This document shows, in pieces, positions 60,089 through 64,000 of a stretch of 64,000 nt of DNA; position 1 is the first letter of the stretch; each line of letters starts with the position of its first letter. The stretch lies in the NCBI RefSeq assembly GCF_047663525.1, contig NC_092616.1:1897501-1961500 (forward strand). Direction: 5' to 3'. The stretch is from Anas platyrhynchos. Its lineage: Eukaryota; Chordata; Aves; Anseriformes; Anatidae. Position numbers and translations under genes: made by a program. Under the pieces are notes generated by a model. The model was not told the DNA's origin. It saw only the letters and a program-made list of their open reading frames with translations, and did no database searches.

Positions 60089-60860
60089 TTCTGGAGCCTC
60101 CTGTGGTTGCAGCTTCCCTTCAGTCTTTCAGGTGGACCTGAGCTGAAGAACCTTGTCTGGGGGTGATCTCTAGGATAAGGGCCAGCACATGGGTTAGCAG
60201 AGGCTGTCTGACTGTCTCAAGGACATGTGCTGCATACAAGTACAGCAGGAGAGCAGGAAGCTCACATGGCTGCTGGCTCATGCTTCCATCAATGCAAACC
60301 CTGGCACGGGATCCCAGCCTTGCTTTCCAAGACTCTCTTCACACAGGGCAAGGGCATTAAGAGATTGGCAGGTTAGGGCACCAGTCCTTCTTCAGTCACT
60401 GCTCAGGCCGGGTGGTGCACCAAGAACATGGACATGTGGTTCTGCATGAGGAATACAAGTTAGGGTACCCACAGTCCAGTTCTTGTCTTGGATGAGATGA
60501 ACACGAGTATTTGAGGCAACTTCTAGACAAGGTCAGCTTCCATCTGACCTCTCCTCATCCCTCCTCTTGCCTCTCCAGCTCTTCCTGGCTGTCTCCCCAT
60601 GCTGCCCATAGGGCTGGTAGTGCTATGAGCAGACCAAGCAGGCTGTGGTGCCCAAGAGGTGACTGCACACTGGCTGTGCTGCACACAGTGGGAAGTAGGC
60701 CCAGCTGGATTGGGATCACAGCTGCTAAGCTCTCACTCTGGGTTCAACATCTGTGTCAGATGCTCAGAAAGACTAGGGAACCTTTCCAAGGACTCTAGAG
60801 GTTTCCAGGTATCTTTACAAATCCAGGCAGTTGTACTTCCTCAAGGATGAGAGGAACCAC
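60089..60860. other. No gene identified
   Basis: Unassigned sequence between a CR1 end and a complete LTR. The frames are short and unremarkable. Confidence 0.5.
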
Positions 60861-61876
60861 TGTAATGGGTTTATATGGCAAGGTTTTGGCAGCAGGGGGC
60901 CATAGGCATGGCTTCTGTGAGAAGACTCTGGAAGCTGCCCCACGTTAGGTTAGGGCCGTGCTGCTGACCAGAGCCGAGCCAATAAGTGATGTTGTTTGTG
61001 CCTCTGTGAGAGCATATTTAAGAAAGGGAAAACAAACAAACAACAACAGAAACAAAACCATGATGCCACACAGCAGCTGGGAGAATGAGAGGAGTGAGAA
61101 ACAGCCTTGCAGGCGCCAACGTCAGTGAAGAAGGAGGGGGAGAGGTGCTCCAGGTGCCGGAGCAGAAGTCCCCTGCACCCTGTGGTGAGGCCCATGGTGA
61201 AGCACTGTCCCTCTGCAGCCCACGGAGTACCACGGTGGAGCAGGGTTCCACACTGCAGCCCGTGGAGGAGACCACAGTGGAGCAGGTGATGGAAGCTGAG
61301 GTATGTGGAGGACCTCTGCTGGAGCAGATTCTGGGCCTGACCTGCAGCCCGTGGAGAGGAACCCACACAGGAGCAGGTGACTTGGCAGGAGCTGCTGCCC
61401 GTGAGGGACCCAGGTTGGAGCAGTTTGCTCCTGAGGGAAGGACCCCATGGTATGGACCCTTATCAGGAGCAGTTCTTGAAGAACTGCTGCCTGTGGGAAC
61501 CCCACAGCACAGGGGACAGGAGTGATCGAGAAGGAGCGGCAGAGGCAAAGTGCTGTAGACTGACCACAACCCCCGTTCCCTCATTCCCCTGCACCACTCG
61601 GGGAGGAGGTGGAAGAGGGTGGATGGTGGGGAGGCATTTTTGGTTTCTTTCCTGTGTTTCTCATTCTCTAGCTTGTTAGTAATAGCCAATAAATCTTACT
61701 ATCTCCCTACTCTGAGTCTGTTTTGCCCATCACAATAATTGTTGAGTGATCCCCCTGTCCTTATCTCAACCCTTGAGCCATTTTCATTGCATTTTCTCCC
61801 CCTTTCTGCTTGAGGAGGGGGAGTGAAAGAGTGGCTGTGGTAGAGCTTGGCTGCCCACCCGAGTAAAACCACAACA
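60861..61876 (+). repeat. Solo LTR, 1,016 bp, GGAGCAG-rich ERVL type
   Basis: It starts TGTAATGGGTTTATATGGC and ends ACCACAACA. It contains a TATTTAAG element near 61,014, a long region of degenerate GGAGCAG/CTGCAGCCC(G/A)TGGAG repeats, CCAATAAATC near 61,687, and a U5-like GGAGGGGGAGTGAAAGAG. No internal retroviral sequence adjoins. The flanking 5-mers (ACCAC and CGTCT) differ, so no target duplication is visible. Confidence 0.83.
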
Positions 61877-61960
61877 CGTCTCACCACCCTCATGGTGAGG
61901 AAATGTTTCCTAATGTCCAGATTGAACCGCCCCTGGTGCAGCTTTGTGCCATTCCATTGG
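61877..61960 (-). mobile_element. Small CR1 fragment, reversed
   Basis: The complement encodes FNLDIRKHFLTMRVVRR, the CR1 'FRLDxRxxFFTxRV' segment. It abuts the LTR end directly. Confidence 0.75.
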
Positions 61961-62291
61961 GCCTGAGGATGACTTGAATCCTTTTCCAGACCCACCTTCC
62001 CTGTGCCCGCTGGATCCACATTTCCTCCGTGGAGACTGCAGACATCTCATTTGCCTGTAGAAGCCGAGATACCAAAAAGACACTATGAGAGAGCCAGCTC
62101 AGTCCCAGTGGCACACATATTTTATAGGGGCTACAGGAAAAGAGAGCAGGTTGATGTTTCAGATTAAATGAGACAAAGCCAAAAGTGTGTCGGAACATCA
62201 CAATGGTCTTAACAACAACAAAAGCAACAACAATAATAATATAATAATAATAATAACAAAATGCACAGGACTGTCATGAATATACTGTGAG
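61961..62291. other. 3' flank of the OR gene
   Basis: No further gene. A CAA/ATA simple repeat lies at about 62,211-62,260. It may include the receptor's 3' UTR. Confidence 0.5.
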
Positions 62292-63251
62292 TCATTTGTG
62301 GAGACAGATGAGAAGTTTACCATCAGTGAAAACTCTCAATGAAATCACTTTGTTCAGTGCAACTTTCAGCTCCTGGTTTCTCATGCTGTAGATGAAGGGG
62401 TTCACTGCTGGGGGAACCACTGAGTACAGAACTGCCACAACCAGGTCCAGGAATGGGAAGGAGATGGAGGGGGGCTTCAGGTAGGTAAACATGACAGTGC
62501 TGAGAAACAGGGAGACCACGGCCAGGTGAGGGAGGCACATGGAGAAGGCTTTGTGCCGGCCCTTCTCAGAGGGCATCCTCAGCACGGCCCTGATGATCTG
62601 AACATAGGAGAGCACAATGAATACAGAACACCCAAAATCGATGAAAATATTACCCATAAGAACCGAAACTTCACTAAGGAAGGTCTGTGGACAGGAGAGC
62701 TTGAGGATCTGGGGAATTTCACAGAAAAATTGGTTCACAGCATTGCCTTGGCAGAAGGGCAGGGAAAATGTACTGGCCGTGTGCAGGACAGCACTGAGAA
62801 CCCCGCTGCCCCAGGCAGCTGCTGCCATCTGGGCACAGGCTCTGCTGCCCAGGAGGGTCCCGTAGTGCAGGGGCTTGCAGATGGCAACGTAGCGGTCATA
62901 GGACATGACAGTGAGAAGAGAATACTCTGCTGAAAACAAGAAGACGGTCAGAAAGACCTGTGCAGCACATCCTGCATAGGAAATGGCCCTGGTGTCCCAG
63001 AGGGAATTGGCCATGGCTTTGGGGACAGTGGTGGAGATGCAGCCCAGGTCAATCAGGGCAAGGTTGAGGAGGAAGAAGTACATGGGGGTGTGGAGGCGGT
63101 GGTCGCAGGCTACGGCAGTGAGGATGAGGCTGTTGCCCAGGAGGGCAGCCAGGTAGATGCCCAGGAAGAGCACGAAGTGCAGGAGCTGCATCTCCCGTGT
63201 GTCTGCGAATGCCAGCAGGAGGAACTCGGTGATGGAGCTGCTGTTGGACAT
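62292..63251 (-). CDS. Olfactory receptor, family 14-like, apparently intact
   Basis: This 319-residue single-exon G protein-coupled odorant receptor would sit in the olfactory cilia membrane and signal through Golf. I chose the ATG at 63,251 (MSNSSSITEF), which gives the usual OR length and an N-glycosylation site at Asn3. An in-frame ATG at 63,299 would lie in intron, because a good acceptor (TATTTTCTTTCTCAG) ends at 63,279. Visible marks are TM1 GNSLIL, TM2 LHTPMYFFLLNLA, TM3 SYDRYVAICKPL, ECL2 cysteines, TM6 KAFSMCLPHL and TM7 NPFIYSMRNQEL. There are no stops or frameshifts. CPHLAVVSLF and TYLKPPSIS match its broken neighbours at 36, 50.6 and 54 kb, so it belongs to the same expansion. 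The family-14 assignment is from memory; the subfamily is not resolved. Confidence 0.93.
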   Translation of the reverse strand: MSNSSSITEFLLLAFADTREMQLLHFVLFLGIYLAALLGNSLILTAVACDHRLHTPMYFFLLNLALIDLGCISTTVPKAMANSLWDTRAISYAGCAAQVFLTVFLFSAEYSLLTVMSYDRYVAICKPLHYGTLLGSRACAQMAAAAWGSGVLSAVLHTASTFSLPFCQGNAVNQFFCEIPQILKLSCPQTFLSEVSVLMGNIFIDFGCSVFIVLSYVQIIRAVLRMPSEKGRHKAFSMCLPHLAVVSLFLSTVMFTYLKPPSISFPFLDLVVAVLYSVVPPAVNPFIYSMRNQELKVALNKVISLRVFTDGKLLICLHK

Positions 63252-64000
63252 TTGAGTCCTTTGGGCATGGGGACCTGTCTGAGAAAGAAAATACAGCAAG
63301 ATATTATGCCAGACTCTGTAAGGAAAACTCTATTTCTTGTACAAACCTTGGAAGTGTGTGCTGAGGTCAAAATAATCCAATTTCAATGTGCAGATCTCCA
63401 AACGCCTGTTTGGAGTTGGGGATCTTCACAAGTTGGGGATTGTCTCAGTTCTCCCCACGTAGCAAGAGACAGACAGATCATTGCAGCTGACCTAGTCGAG
63501 ATGTCCAGTAGCATTTCCATGCCCTTAAGTCTCACGTGTCTTCTCCACAGAGCTGCTATGGCAGAGCTTTGCCCTAGTGGAGGACAGCCTGCAGCCCAGC
63601 AGAACACTTGCAAAAGAATGCCCTAAACATGGGGCGACCTGAACACAGAGACAGCTCATTCACAGCCCCACACACAGCATTTCCACAACCCTACACATCA
63701 GGAAGGGACATGGATGCTTTTCCTCCATTAACATATCTGCATGGCAGAACATGCAGGAACTGCGCCTGAGCTGCACCTGAAATATCCTCTACATCGCTGA
63801 CTCCAAAAGCAACTGATGAACAAGTTCCCATGCAATTATGTCTATACGTCTATGCTGGGGGAAGGGAAGAGTCCAAGGGGCTGTACTGTGGAAGGCATCA
63901 GCAATGCCCGGATGGCAGGGAGGTGCCCAAATCGCCTCTACCATGGAGATACTGGGAGCAGCTCCCTCTCACTCCCTGCCCATGGCTCTGCTGCCTGCAG
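63252..64000. other. 5' flank of the OR gene
   Basis: Contains 27 bp of 5' UTR after the acceptor at 63,279-63,280, then presumably intron. The upstream exon and promoter were not found within the window. Confidence 0.5.

Overview
This window looks like avian nuclear DNA. Its repeats are CR1 LINEs whose 3' ends carry ATTCTATG repeats, avian-type endogenous retrovirus LTRs, and an olfactory receptor gene of the family-14 type expanded in birds. The genes have GT-AG introns and there is no bacterial-style operon. The CpG-rich islands, OR clusters, satellite and segmental duplications would fit a microchromosome or a subtelomeric/pericentromeric segment. The species cannot be fixed by eye.

Layout. 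1-18,696 is a 14-bp satellite broken only by one CR1 tail. An ERV (18,697-22,898) with two LTRs inserted into the satellite with a 5-bp target duplication; a 42-bp satellite remnant lies on its far side. The satellite abuts an unidentified minus-strand gene start (TATA, three phase-compatible exons, 22,886-23,690). 23.7-30.8 kb is AT-rich, apparently non-coding DNA with one CR1 fragment and two solo LTRs, each with 6-bp target duplications.

From 31.9 to 58.9 kb the DNA is a mosaic of segmental duplications. Five blocks recur in mirror order and inverted orientation (33,975-35,574; 36,339-37,149; 39,403-40,366; 41,555-41,593; 45,520-45,613 against 54,562-56,169; 49,936-50,742; 48,883-49,845; 48,814-48,858; 48,671-48,764), so this is an eroded large palindrome. 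It contains a multi-exon minus-strand gene that I read as CCDC81-like (two HU-type domains then a charged tail). Ten exons, 445 codons with the stop, join in phase. The exon for the first half of HU domain 1 is missing in cis, and a matching exon lies on the opposite strand. A tandem duplicate is a frameshifted pseudogene and a third copy is a short fragment.

Two CpG islands stand out. One (37.6-38.13 kb) has a 38-bp tandem array in which almost every unit pairs a YY1-like core with a perfect RFX X-box palindrome, next to an NRF1 site. The other (45.9-46.2 kb) has the same YY1/X-box/CCAAT combination and is flanked by an inverted repeat, as for a divergent promoter. OR remnants sit at block edges (36.3, 50.6, 54.0 kb). 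One apparently intact OR14-like gene lies at 62,292-63,251 (minus).
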